From assembly GCA_018400255.1 (NCBI GenBank), contig JAGYMO010000069.1:1-14274 (forward strand): a DNA stretch of 14,274 bases, given 5' to 3'. A model generated the notes under the pieces. The model was not told the DNA's origin. It was given only the letters and a program-made list of their open reading frames with translations, and did not search any database. The DNA is from Deltaproteobacteria bacterium (GTDB lineage Bacteria; Desulfobacterota; DSM-4660; Desulfatiglandales; B25-G16). Numbering within the stretch: the stretch's first letter is position 1; the number at the start of each line of letters is the position of its first letter. This document shows, in pieces, positions 1 to 7,962 of this stretch. Position numbers and translations under genes: made by a program.

Positions 1-38
1 AGGGATTTTCAGAGGTTGTAAGGGCAATAGGCTCATAA
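1..38 (+). CDS. rplT: Probable C-terminal tail of ribosomal protein L20 (partial)
   Basis: The frame open from the left edge reads GFSEVVRAIGS and stops with TAA at 36-38. This resembles the end of L20 proteins, where a Phe is followed by a short Glu/Val-rich helix. The canonical order infC-rpmI-rplT-pheS-pheT puts rplT exactly here, 52 nt before pheS. Only 11 residues are visible, so the call rests on position and a weak end motif. The other two frames close at about 21 and 61 and make less sense. L20 is a 23S rRNA-binding assembly protein of the 50S subunit. Confidence 0.5.
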   Translation, partial: GFSEVVRAIGS

Positions 39-77
39 TGGTACGTGGGCTATTTAGTTAGCTGGATGGATAAAAAA

Positions 78-83
78 AGAGGA
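78..83 (+). promoter_or_regulatory. Ribosome binding site of pheS
   Basis: AGAGGA lies 7 nt upstream of the TTG at position 91. It is the only strong Shine-Dalgarno match nearby and decides in favour of the rare TTG start of pheS. Confidence 0.75.
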
Positions 84-90
84 TTCTAAG

Positions 91-1098
91 TTGAAGGAAA
101 AGCTTCTTGAATTAAAGGTTAGAGCCCTAAAAGACATAGAAAGCATCACTAATAAAGAAGAAATGGATAGGCTAAGACAATATTATCTTGGTCGTAAAGG
201 CGCTCTAACAAGCCTTTTAAAGGGATTGGCGCAGTTATCCGAGGAAGAAAGACCAGTTATAGGTAAAATCGCCAATCAAATAAAAGCTGAGATCTCTGAA
301 AAACTTCAACCCGCGCTGGAATCCTTCAAAATTGAAGATGCTGAAAAAAAATCATACTTTGATGTCACCCTCCCCGGGAGACGCATCCCTTTGGGGCATC
401 TACATCCTATAACTCAAACAACAGAAGAAATTTGTGATATTTTTATAAAATTAGGGTTCAGCATTGTGGAAGGCCCTGAGGTTGAGCTTGATTATTACAA
501 TTTTGAGGCCTTAAATATACCCAAAGACCATCCAGCCAGGGATATGCAAGACACCTTTTATATATCTGATAATGTGGTCTTAAGAACTCACACCTCTCCA
601 ATGCAAATCAGGACAATGGAAAGCACATCGCCACCGGTGAGTATAATAGCGCCTGGAAAAGTCTATCGCCCTGATTCAGATATAAGCCATACCCCCATGT
701 TTCACCAGGTAGAAGGCCTATTAGTGGACAAAGGCATCACCTTCGGAGATTTAAAGGGAGTGCTGACTACTTTCGTCCACCAGATATTTGGAGCAGATAT
801 GGACTTGAGGTTCAGACCCAGCTTCTTTCCCTTTACAGAACCAAGTGCGGAAGTTGATATCAGGTGCGTCGTTTGCCATGGCAAGGGCTGCAGGGTATGT
901 TCTTATACCGGCTGGCTTGAAATATTAGGCGCCGGCATGGTCGACCCCGAGGTATTCAAGATTGTAAATTACGACATAGACACTATTTCCGGCTTTGCTT
1001 TTGGCATGGGCATCGAAAGGATAGCCATGCTTAAGACAGGCCTGGATGATATAAGGCTGCTTTTTGAAAATGATATAAGGTTTTTACAACAGTTTTAG
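91..1098 (+). CDS. pheS: Phenylalanyl-tRNA synthetase alpha subunit
   Basis: Catalytic subunit of the (alpha-beta)2 class II synthetase that charges tRNA-Phe with phenylalanine in the cytoplasm. The 335 residues match the usual length. Residues 1-80 form the charged N-terminal coiled coil that contacts tRNA. The class II core follows: RTHTSPMQIRTM, then GKVYRPDSDISHTPMFHQVE (motif 2), and the C-terminal motif 3 FGMGIERIAMLKTGLDDIR. C259, C262, C267 and C270 form a CxxC-x4-CxxC cluster inserted before the WLEILGAGMV strand; many bacterial PheS proteins have such cysteines, E. coli does not. The start is TTG, supported by AGAGGA 7 nt upstream. pheT follows after 19 nt, so the two are surely one operon. 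Confidence 0.97.
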   Translation: MKEKLLELKVRALKDIESITNKEEMDRLRQYYLGRKGALTSLLKGLAQLSEEERPVIGKIANQIKAEISEKLQPALESFKIEDAEKKSYFDVTLPGRRIPLGHLHPITQTTEEICDIFIKLGFSIVEGPEVELDYYNFEALNIPKDHPARDMQDTFYISDNVVLRTHTSPMQIRTMESTSPPVSIIAPGKVYRPDSDISHTPMFHQVEGLLVDKGITFGDLKGVLTTFVHQIFGADMDLRFRPSFFPFTEPSAEVDIRCVVCHGKGCRVCSYTGWLEILGAGMVDPEVFKIVNYDIDTISGFAFGMGIERIAMLKTGLDDIRLLFENDIRFLQQF

Positions 1099-1117
1099 GC
1101 AAAGAATAGAGGAAAAC

Positions 1118-3523
1118 ATGAAAGTAAGCCTTAACTGGCTAAAAGAATTTGTAGACATTGATATGCCACCGGATAAGTTAGGGGATGCCCTTACAATGGC
1201 GGGCCTCGAGGTGGAAGATATTGAGAGAAAGGGTCAAAAACTCAACGAATTTGTAGTTGGTAAAATTCTGGACATTAAACCCCATTCTAACTCCGATAGA
1301 TTGTCTGTATGCGAGGTGGATGCAGGCGCAAAAACACTATCTGTTGTTTGCGGTGCCAATAACATGAAGATAGGTGACTTCTCCCCATTAGCCCTTCCGG
1401 GTACAAAACTTGCCGATGGAACTAAAATAAGAGAAAGCAGGATTAGGGGGGTAGCATCCCAGGGAGTTCTCTTGGCAGAGGACGAAATGGGCCTTACAAA
1501 TGATCATACAGGCATAATGATACTTAAAAACGATTTAAGACCCGGGAGACCTTTTTCTGATGTTATGGACCTTGAAGACTGGATTTTCGATATAAACCTA
1601 ACACCCAACCGAGTTGACTGTTCATCTATTGTGGGCGTTGCCCGAGAGATAGGTGCCTTAACAAAGAAAAAGATTAGGATGCCTGAGATAAATATTACGT
1701 GGGGTGATAGACCAATTAATGATTTAGCCTCTATAACAGTCCTCGATAGCACTGGCTGCCCTAGATACTCCGCCGGCCTGGTGGAGAATGTAAACATTGC
1801 CCAATCCCCCTTCTGGATGAGATACAGACTCCATTCATGTGGAATTAGACCTATCAGTAATGTCGTTGATATAACCAACTATATTCTTTTAGAGTTAGGC
1901 CAACCATTGCATGCCTTCGATTATCATATTCTCTCAGGCAAAAAAATAGTGGTAAAAAGGGCAGAAAAGGGCCAATCGTTTACCACATTAGATAACCAGA
2001 TCAGAGAGCTTGATGACAGCACCCTAATGATATGCGATGGAGAACAAGCAGTTGCAATTGCTGGAATAATGGGTGGCCTTAATTCCGAGATAACGGAAAA
2101 AACGAGGTCAGTACTTATAGAAAGCGCCTATTTTAATCCTACTATGATCCGTCGCTCTTCAAAAAAGATTTCCCTGTCAACAGAGGCATCCTATCGCTTT
2201 GAAAGAGGTATTGATATAGAAGGTGTGGACACAGCCTTAAAGAGGTCACTAATGCTAATCTCCCAAATTGCCGGCGGAGAAATCGCAAATGGAATTATAG
2301 ACCTATACCCTGAACCCTGGAAGCCTCCAAAAATCTTACTTGATGTTAATAAAGCGAATACAATCTTAGGAATTTACACAAGGCCTAAAGAGGTATCAGA
2401 TCATCTTTCCTATCTTGATATGGACGTGAAGATTACAGAAAAAGAAAAATTGGAGATCATACCTCCATCATATAGGGTTGACATAGCCAGGGATGCTGAT
2501 ATTATCGAGGAAATCGCCCGATCAATTGGATATGACAAAATACCGGCCACAGTACCTCACATAAGTTCGCGAGCAGATATTATCTCAGGATCTGCCCTAA
2601 AAAATCGAATAAAGGACTGCCTTGTGTCTATGGGATTTAACGAGATAATCACCTATAGCTTTATATCCCCAAAATCTGCTGACATTTTAGGCGCGGAGGA
2701 AAACAGCGACCTGCGGTCTTTTGTAAAACTGCTAAATCCTCTATCCCAGGATCAATCGGTAATGAGGACCTCCTTATTGCCAGGTCTATTTTCAACAGCC
2801 AGATTGAACTCGATAAGGGGGCACAATGACCTGCGCATCTTTGAATGGGGAAAGGTGTATATAAAGGGGGAGGATGAATTACCCGACGAAAAACTGGTTC
2901 TCGCTGCCTTAATAACGGGCATGGAAAATCCTAAAAACTGGTGCCAGGCAGCCAGGGAAATGGATTTTTTTGATATCAAGGGTGTGGCAGAAAATATACT
3001 GGAAGCTATAGGCATTCACAATAGTGAATTCCAGAAAACAGATCTTAAACCCGCATATGATAACAATGAATATGCAAGGATTTCTTCATCAGGAACTGTA
3101 ACAGGTATAATCGGAAAGGCCTCAAAAAAGGTTTTGGAAGGGTACGAAATTAATCAAAATGCCTATGTTCTTGAATTGGATATCGATGCCCTCTCACCAC
3201 TTTCAAAATGGGAAAAGACCTTTAAGCCCTTAAACAAATTCCCTGCGGTTAAAAGGGATATATCAATTATAATCGATCAATCCGTTGAAAGCGCCTATAT
3301 AGTAAATTTAGCTAAACAAAAAGGCAGAAATCTGGTAGAATCTGTTGACATATTCGATGTTTATCAAGGAAAGGGAATAGATTCAAGGGAAAAGGCGCTA
3401 GCCATAAGGATTAGCTATAGATCGGACAAAAGGACATTGACGGACAAGGAGGTAAATCGAGTTCATGATGAAATTATAAAAGAGATACGCCGTAAGACAG
3501 GAGGAAGGCTAAGGGAAGGATAA
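1118..3523 (+). CDS. pheT: Phenylalanyl-tRNA synthetase beta subunit
   Basis: Non-catalytic, editing and tRNA-binding subunit of PheRS. At 801 residues it is full length (E. coli about 795). Domains in order, positions approximate: an OB-fold tRNA-binding domain at 40-150 (GKILDIKPHSNSDRLSVCEV), the B3/B4 editing domain at 213-390 (SNVVDITNYILLELGQPLHAFD, VAIAGIMGG, STEASYRFERGID), the B5 domain at 400-475, the catalytic-like core at 490-700 (NPLSQDQSVMRTSLLPGL), and the C-terminal FDX-ACB anticodon-binding domain at 705-799 (KFPAVKRDISIII). The ATG start is preceded by AGAGGA at 1108-1113 with a 4-nt spacer, and pheS ends 19 nt upstream. No frameshift or missing domain is visible. Confidence 0.97.
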   Translation: MKVSLNWLKEFVDIDMPPDKLGDALTMAGLEVEDIERKGQKLNEFVVGKILDIKPHSNSDRLSVCEVDAGAKTLSVVCGANNMKIGDFSPLALPGTKLADGTKIRESRIRGVASQGVLLAEDEMGLTNDHTGIMILKNDLRPGRPFSDVMDLEDWIFDINLTPNRVDCSSIVGVAREIGALTKKKIRMPEINITWGDRPINDLASITVLDSTGCPRYSAGLVENVNIAQSPFWMRYRLHSCGIRPISNVVDITNYILLELGQPLHAFDYHILSGKKIVVKRAEKGQSFTTLDNQIRELDDSTLMICDGEQAVAIAGIMGGLNSEITEKTRSVLIESAYFNPTMIRRSSKKISLSTEASYRFERGIDIEGVDTALKRSLMLISQIAGGEIANGIIDLYPEPWKPPKILLDVNKANTILGIYTRPKEVSDHLSYLDMDVKITEKEKLEIIPPSYRVDIARDADIIEEIARSIGYDKIPATVPHISSRADIISGSALKNRIKDCLVSMGFNEIITYSFISPKSADILGAEENSDLRSFVKLLNPLSQDQSVMRTSLLPGLFSTARLNSIRGHNDLRIFEWGKVYIKGEDELPDEKLVLAALITGMENPKNWCQAAREMDFFDIKGVAENILEAIGIHNSEFQKTDLKPAYDNNEYARISSSGTVTGIIGKASKKVLEGYEINQNAYVLELDIDALSPLSKWEKTFKPLNKFPAVKRDISIIIDQSVESAYIVNLAKQKGRNLVESVDIFDVYQGKGIDSREKALAIRISYRSDKRTLTDKEVNRVHDEIIKEIRRKTGGRLREG

Positions 3524-3671
3524 GCATCCGTTGAAGCAGACCTTTAACTATTTCCTATTTCTATGGTTGCATAAATCCCTTCTGAAATTTAACAAAATAC
3601 CTTCAGGGTTTAAGTAGTAATGTGGCATAAAGGCTTTTTTATATTTTTAAATCAGCATAAAAAGCATAAAT

Positions 3672-3995
3672 ATGGACATTCCTGACAACAAACGGTTCTT
3701 TCGAATAGGCGAGGTAAGCCGGATAATTGGTGTAAAAACCCATGTCCTGCGATTTTGGGAAAAAGAGTTTCCAGAGATTAAGCCTAAAAGAACAGAGGCC
3801 CATCAAAGAGCATACAGACGCGAAGACATCAAGACTATCGAAAAAATAAAAAAGCTATTATATGAAGAAAAATTAACAATAAACGGCACAAAAAAGAGAC
3901 TTAAATCGAAAGACAAGCTTAGTTCTGTGGGGAACGATAATTTTTTAAATGAAATTAGAGATGAACTTAGAAAAATCCTGAAAATCCTACAATAA
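3672..3995 (+). CDS. Small MerR-family transcriptional regulator
   Basis: A DNA-binding protein of 107 residues. Residues 9-78 are a MerR winged helix-turn-helix: FRIGEVSRIIGVKTHVLRFW, then the wing region around KPKRTEAHQRAYRREDI. The rest is a short charged helix (about 85-107) that could dimerise. There is no effector-binding domain and no cysteine at all, so it is not a classic mercury or redox sensor of this family. A MerR protein directly after pheT (often with ihfA between) is a recurrent arrangement in Deltaproteobacteria; its target is not known to me. It lies 148 nt after pheT without an obvious terminator, and no clear Shine-Dalgarno precedes the ATG, so read-through from the pheST operon is possible. 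Confidence 0.88.
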   Translation: MDIPDNKRFFRIGEVSRIIGVKTHVLRFWEKEFPEIKPKRTEAHQRAYRREDIKTIEKIKKLLYEEKLTINGTKKRLKSKDKLSSVGNDNFLNEIRDELRKILKILQ

Positions 3996-4154
3996 CACCC
4001 CCTTATTTGTATCAAATTTTATTTCATCTCCAGTATGTCTTTAATAATCATTCATTTTCCCTGCTTATTGCCATACAAATACTACATCTCAGGGTTAGAA
4101 GTGGGATATATCAACTAAAACTATATTCGGGCATATATAACGCGATCTAAAGAC

Positions 4155-4160
4155 TATAAT
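4155..4160 (+). promoter_or_regulatory. Possible -10 box of hisC
   Basis: A perfect TATAAT lies 12 nt before the hisC ATG. No TTGACA-like box sits 16-18 nt upstream. If used, transcription would start only a few bases before the ATG, giving a nearly leaderless mRNA; that would fit the absence of a Shine-Dalgarno sequence. In such AT-rich DNA a chance match is quite possible. Confidence 0.3.
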
Positions 4161-4172
4161 TAATGTGTTTAT

Positions 4173-5258
4173 ATGGATGAGCCAGTAAAAAAATTTCTTA
4201 AAGAATTAACACCCTATCCGCCAGGTAAACCAATAGAGGAATTAGAAAGGGAATACGGGGTAAAAAACTCTATTAAATTGGCCTCAAATGAAAACCCCTT
4301 AGGGCCTTCTCCAAAGGCCATAAAGGCTATCAAAGAATCATTGAATAAAATCAATAGATATCCTGACAGCAAGGGTTATTATCTGAAAAATAGGCTGGCA
4401 GAAAAATTTGGATTGCCAATGGCCGATATCATTTTAGGAAATGGCTCCGACGAGATAATAAAATTAGCCACGCATGCCTTTGTCTCTCCTGGCGACGAGG
4501 TTATCATTCCTTTTCCTACCTTTCTGATGTACGAAAAGAATGCCCAGAGCTTTCAGGGAAAGATAATCAAAATACCCTTAAAAGATTTCTATATTGATTT
4601 GAGCTCTATTCTAAATGCTATATCTGAAAAGACAAAAATAGTTTTTCTAAACAACCCGAACAATCCTACAGGTACTGCCCTTGGCATTAATGAAATCTCT
4701 TATTTTTTGCAATCAATACCCAAAGAGGTTATAATAGTTTTGGATGAAGCCTACATAGAATTTGCCACAGAAAAAAATATTGAAAGCACAATTCACCTTT
4801 TAGAATCCTGCCCGAACCTAATTATTCTCAGAACCTTCTCGAAGCTTTATGGTTTAGCGGGGTTAAGAATTGGCTACGGATTTGCCTCCAAAGACATAAT
4901 AAATGTATTGACCCTTCTTCAGCAGCCTTTCAGCACTAATTACATAGCACAGGTCGGAGCCATAGCAGCGCTTAATGATAACAAATTTGTCAAAAAAACT
5001 CTTGCATTAATAACAGAAGGCCTTAAGTTCATATATTCACAACTAAATACAATGGGCCTCCAATATATCAATACCCAGACAAATTTCCTAATGATAAAAA
5101 CGCCTATTAGCTCAAAGGAGACCCATGAACGTATGCTTAAGGAGGGGGTAATAATACGATCCATGGAGGATTTTGGAATAAAGGATTTTATAAGGATTAA
5201 TATTGGCTTGCCTGAAGAAAATGAAAGATTCATAAGAACCTTAAAAAAGATTCTTTAA
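4173..5258 (+). CDS. hisC: Histidinol-phosphate aminotransferase (class I/II PLP enzyme)
   Basis: PLP-dependent transaminase that interconverts imidazole-acetol phosphate plus glutamate and histidinol phosphate plus 2-oxoglutarate in histidine synthesis. The 361 residues show the HisC signature set: ASNENPLGPSP at 37-47, NNPNNPTG at 160-167, DEAY at 191-194, the Schiff-base lysine K224 in RTFSKLYGLAGLRIGYG, and the substrate-carboxylate arginine R341 in IRINIG. It sits outside any his operon, directly before cmk. In related genomes a hisC-like gene next to tyrA/aroA/cmk is thought to act in aromatic amino acid synthesis, so an aromatic aminotransferase role is a real alternative. cmk begins 4 nt after its stop. 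No clear ribosome binding site is seen. Confidence 0.93.
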   Translation: MDEPVKKFLKELTPYPPGKPIEELEREYGVKNSIKLASNENPLGPSPKAIKAIKESLNKINRYPDSKGYYLKNRLAEKFGLPMADIILGNGSDEIIKLATHAFVSPGDEVIIPFPTFLMYEKNAQSFQGKIIKIPLKDFYIDLSSILNAISEKTKIVFLNNPNNPTGTALGINEISYFLQSIPKEVIIVLDEAYIEFATEKNIESTIHLLESCPNLIILRTFSKLYGLAGLRIGYGFASKDIINVLTLLQQPFSTNYIAQVGAIAALNDNKFVKKTLALITEGLKFIYSQLNTMGLQYINTQTNFLMIKTPISSKETHERMLKEGVIIRSMEDFGIKDFIRINIGLPEENERFIRTLKKIL

Positions 5259-5262
5259 TAAA

Positions 5263-5937
5263 TTGGATAGCATTATAACCATTGATGGGCCAACAGGGTC
5301 AGGGAAAAGCACAGTGAGTCATTTGCTTGCAGAGAGATTAAACTATAGATATCTTGATACAGGCGCGATGTATAGAGCCTTTGCGATTGCCGTCTTAGAC
5401 GCAAACGTTAACTTGCACGATATCAATGAAATAGAAGAAACATGCAATGCCATTGATATCAGATTTGTTAGGGAGGGTGAATTAACTAAGGTTTTGTTAA
5501 ATGATAAGGATGTCACGAAAAAAATAAGGCACCCTTCTGTAGATTTGTTTGCATCTAACGTCTCTGGCCTTGATATTGTAAGACAGACAATGGTTAGGCT
5601 GCAAAGGAAAGAGGGCGTTAAAGGCCGACTGGTAGCAGAAGGAAGGGATATGGGTACAGTTGTTTTTCCAGATGCCAAGCATAAATTCTACCTTGATGCA
5701 TCTATGGAGCTAAGGGTAACCAGGCGATTTCTTGAAAGACAAAAAAGGGGGGAATCTGTTTCAAGAAAAAAGGTAAAAGAAGACCTTATCAAGAGAGACC
5801 ATCAGGATATGAACAGGCGTCTATCCCCATTAAAACCTGCTAAAGATGCAACTATAATTGATACTGCTCCATTAGATATCAACCAGGTTGTTGAGATGAT
5901 AATAAAAGAAATAAAAGGAGCTAATACAGAGCGATAA
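5263..5937 (+). CDS. cmk: Cytidylate kinase
   Basis: Phosphorylates CMP and dCMP with ATP for nucleotide salvage and recycling in the cytoplasm. The 224 residues begin almost at once with the P-loop GPTGSGKS (9-16), followed by the NMP-binding LDTGAMYR (31-38), EGRDMGT (126-132) with R128/D129, and the C-terminal RDHQDMNR and RLSPLKPAKDA segments. The TTG at 5263 is the only usable start: the same frame has a TAA at 5242-5244 and no other start codon before the P-loop. It lies 4 nt after the hisC stop and has no good Shine-Dalgarno, which points to translational coupling with hisC. Cmk sits before rpsA in many proteobacteria. Confidence 0.96.
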   Translation: MDSIITIDGPTGSGKSTVSHLLAERLNYRYLDTGAMYRAFAIAVLDANVNLHDINEIEETCNAIDIRFVREGELTKVLLNDKDVTKKIRHPSVDLFASNVSGLDIVRQTMVRLQRKEGVKGRLVAEGRDMGTVVFPDAKHKFYLDASMELRVTRRFLERQKRGESVSRKKVKEDLIKRDHQDMNRRLSPLKPAKDATIIDTAPLDINQVVEMIIKEIKGANTER

Positions 5938-5976
5938 AAATAGCATTTTCAGCCTGCTTATTCTTAGAAAAATATG

Positions 5977-6005
5977 TTGAGAATAAATAAGGATTGAATT
6001 ATAAT
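5977..6005 (+). promoter_or_regulatory. Sigma-70 type promoter of rpsA
   Basis: TTGAGA (5977-5982, five of six consensus bases) and TATAAT (6000-6005, perfect) are exactly 17 nt apart. Transcription would start near 6012 and leave a 5' UTR of about 55 nt. A 7-bp inverted repeat, TTATTCT (5958-5964) with AGAATAA (5980-5986), overlaps the -35 box; it could be an operator or a weak AT-only hairpin. This is the best promoter match in the window and suits a highly expressed ribosomal protein gene. Confidence 0.7.
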
Positions 6006-6056
6006 AGGCATTTTTATATATATACTACTATATTAATTATAACAAATCTATTTTTT

Positions 6057-6063
6057 AGGGGGA
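6057..6063 (+). promoter_or_regulatory. Ribosome binding site of rpsA
   Basis: AGGGGGA lies 3 nt before the ATG at 6067 and 9 nt before a second in-frame ATG at 6073 (codon 3). The spacing slightly favours the second ATG, so the mature protein may start two residues later. Confidence 0.6.
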
Positions 6064-6066
6064 TAA

Positions 6067-7962
6067 ATGTTAATGGGTGAACAAACAGACGAAACCAAAG
6101 AAGCCAACAAAGTAACTGATAAACAAACTGAATTAGAGGTCAGCAAGCCTGATGAGAAAGAATCTGAATCTCTTGAGAGCAAAAAAGATGAAGATACTTC
6201 AGACATGGATATGGAGGAAATGTATGAGCAGAGCATGAGGCAAATTCAGGAAGGCGAGTTAGTAGAGGGAGAAATTATAAAAATAGAAGACGACTTTGTC
6301 CTAGTAGATATCGGTTATAAATCAGAAGGTGTAATACCTATCAAGGAATTTAAAGATTCAGATGGAAAGGTAACAGCTAAGAAAGGCGACAAGATCGATG
6401 TTGTCCTGGAAAAAAAGGAAGACGATGAGGGGGCAGTAACCCTTTCCATAGAAAAGGCAAAAAAAATACGGGTCTGGGATAAAATTAAGGAGATATACGA
6501 TAATGATGGATCAATTCCGGGAACAGTTACCTCCAAAGTCAAAGGTGGGTTGTCAGTAGATATTGGTTTGCCGGCCTTCCTGCCCGGATCTCATATAGAT
6601 CTTCACCCTATTAGAAACCTTGACAGCTTAGTAGGCAAGGAAATAGAGCTTAAAATCCTGAAATACAACAAAAGGCGTAACAATATTATCGTATCTCGAA
6701 GGGCAATCCTCGAAAAAGATAGATTAAAACAAAAGGCAAACACATTAGCACTTATTGAGGAAGGAGCCGTATTAAAAGGGACGGTCAAAAATATCACTGA
6801 CTACGGTCTCTTTGTTGATCTTGGTGGTATAGACGGGCTATTGCATATAACGGATATGTCTTGGGGCAGGATTTCACACCCTTCCTCAATGCATCAAATT
6901 GGCGATGAAATAACGGTTAAGGTTATTAGCTTCGACAGGGAGAAAGAAAGGGTATCTTTAGGCATCAAACAGCTTAAGCCTGATCCATGGCTGGATGCAG
7001 AAAAACGGTTTGCCGCAGGTACAAAAGTTACAGGAAAGGTAGCCAACCTGACAGACTATGGCGCATTTGTAGAGATAGAAGAAGGTGTTGAGGGCCTAAT
7101 TCACATTTCAGAAATGTCCTGGACAAAAAAGATAAAACATCCATCTCACATTGCCAACATTGGAGATACAGTTGAGGCTGTAATATTAGATTTGGATACA
7201 AAGTCACGAAGAGTTTCGCTGGGCATGAAGCAGATAAAACAGAATCCCTGGGATGTAATCGGGGAAAAATATCCTGTTAACACCATTATTGAAGGTCGGA
7301 TAAAAAATATCACGGATTTTGGCCTGTTCATTGGGATAGATGAAGACATTGATGGACTCGTGCATATATCTGATATATCCTGGACAAAAAAGATTAGACA
7401 CCCATCAGAGCTGTACAAAAAAGGTGAAGAAATTCAGGCCAAGGTTTTGTCAATAGATAAAGAAAATGGGCGTTTTACTTTGGGGATAAAACAACTAACC
7501 AAGGATCCCTGGGAGGAAATACCTTATAAATATAAGCCGGGCACGAAGGTTACAGGAAAGGTTACCAATATAACTGACTTTGGCTTATTTGTAGAGTTAG
7601 ATGAAGGTATTGAGGGTTTAGTTCATTTATCCGAAATAGGCAAAGATAAATCTGAATCCCCTCTCGGAAAATACCAGATTGATGACGTTATTCATGCCCT
7701 GGTAGTAAATGTTTCAAAGGAAGAGAAAAAAATAGGCCTATCCATCAAAAGACTCAAGGATAAAGAATTAGAGGATGTTTATAAAAGCTACGAGAAAAAA
7801 GAAGAAAAAGCCCCCTCTGAATTTGGAAGACTCATTAAGGAAAAATTAGAGGAAAATGCTTCTTTGAATTTAAGTAATAATGAAAATGAGGATGATAAAA
7901 AAGAAGAGCCAAGCGAAACTGAGTCAGATGATACGGAAAAAAAGGATCCAACAACAGAGTAA
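6067..7962 (+). CDS. rpsA: 30S ribosomal protein S1
   Basis: RNA-binding protein that brings mRNA to the 30S subunit. At 631 residues it is longer than E. coli S1 (557). Six S1 OB-fold repeats are visible, at about 62-130, 148-214, 232-302, 317-389, 404-476 and 491-562. Repeats 3-6 are the most regular (for example GTVKNITDYGLFVDLGGIDG); repeats 1 and 2 are divergent, as in proteobacterial S1 where they bind the ribosome. The extra length comes from an acidic N-terminal extension (1-55, rich in Glu, Asp, Lys) and an acidic C-terminal tail (about 575-631), both probably disordered. Repeats 4 and 5 share an identical 17-nt stretch (7117-7133 and 7378-7394), coding SWTKK-I. The gene has its own promoter at 5977-6005. 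Confidence 0.95.
   Translation: MLMGEQTDETKEANKVTDKQTELEVSKPDEKESESLESKKDEDTSDMDMEEMYEQSMRQIQEGELVEGEIIKIEDDFVLVDIGYKSEGVIPIKEFKDSDGKVTAKKGDKIDVVLEKKEDDEGAVTLSIEKAKKIRVWDKIKEIYDNDGSIPGTVTSKVKGGLSVDIGLPAFLPGSHIDLHPIRNLDSLVGKEIELKILKYNKRRNNIIVSRRAILEKDRLKQKANTLALIEEGAVLKGTVKNITDYGLFVDLGGIDGLLHITDMSWGRISHPSSMHQIGDEITVKVISFDREKERVSLGIKQLKPDPWLDAEKRFAAGTKVTGKVANLTDYGAFVEIEEGVEGLIHISEMSWTKKIKHPSHIANIGDTVEAVILDLDTKSRRVSLGMKQIKQNPWDVIGEKYPVNTIIEGRIKNITDFGLFIGIDEDIDGLVHISDISWTKKIRHPSELYKKGEEIQAKVLSIDKENGRFTLGIKQLTKDPWEEIPYKYKPGTKVTGKVTNITDFGLFVELDEGIEGLVHLSEIGKDKSESPLGKYQIDDVIHALVVNVSKEEKKIGLSIKRLKDKELEDVYKSYEKKEEKAPSEFGRLIKEKLEENASLNLSNNENEDDKKEEPSETESDDTEKKDPTTE

Noticed and set aside
1504..1878. 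124-codon minus-strand open frame inside pheT
   Set aside because: It is antisense to the conserved pheT editing domain and shows no domain of its own; the same holds for the other long antisense frames in this window.
3516..3671. Terminator after pheT (GGAT-AAGC-ATCC and a later T-rich stretch)
   Set aside because: The stem has only 4 bp and overlaps the stop codon; the T-rich stretch near 3637 is not preceded by a hairpin.
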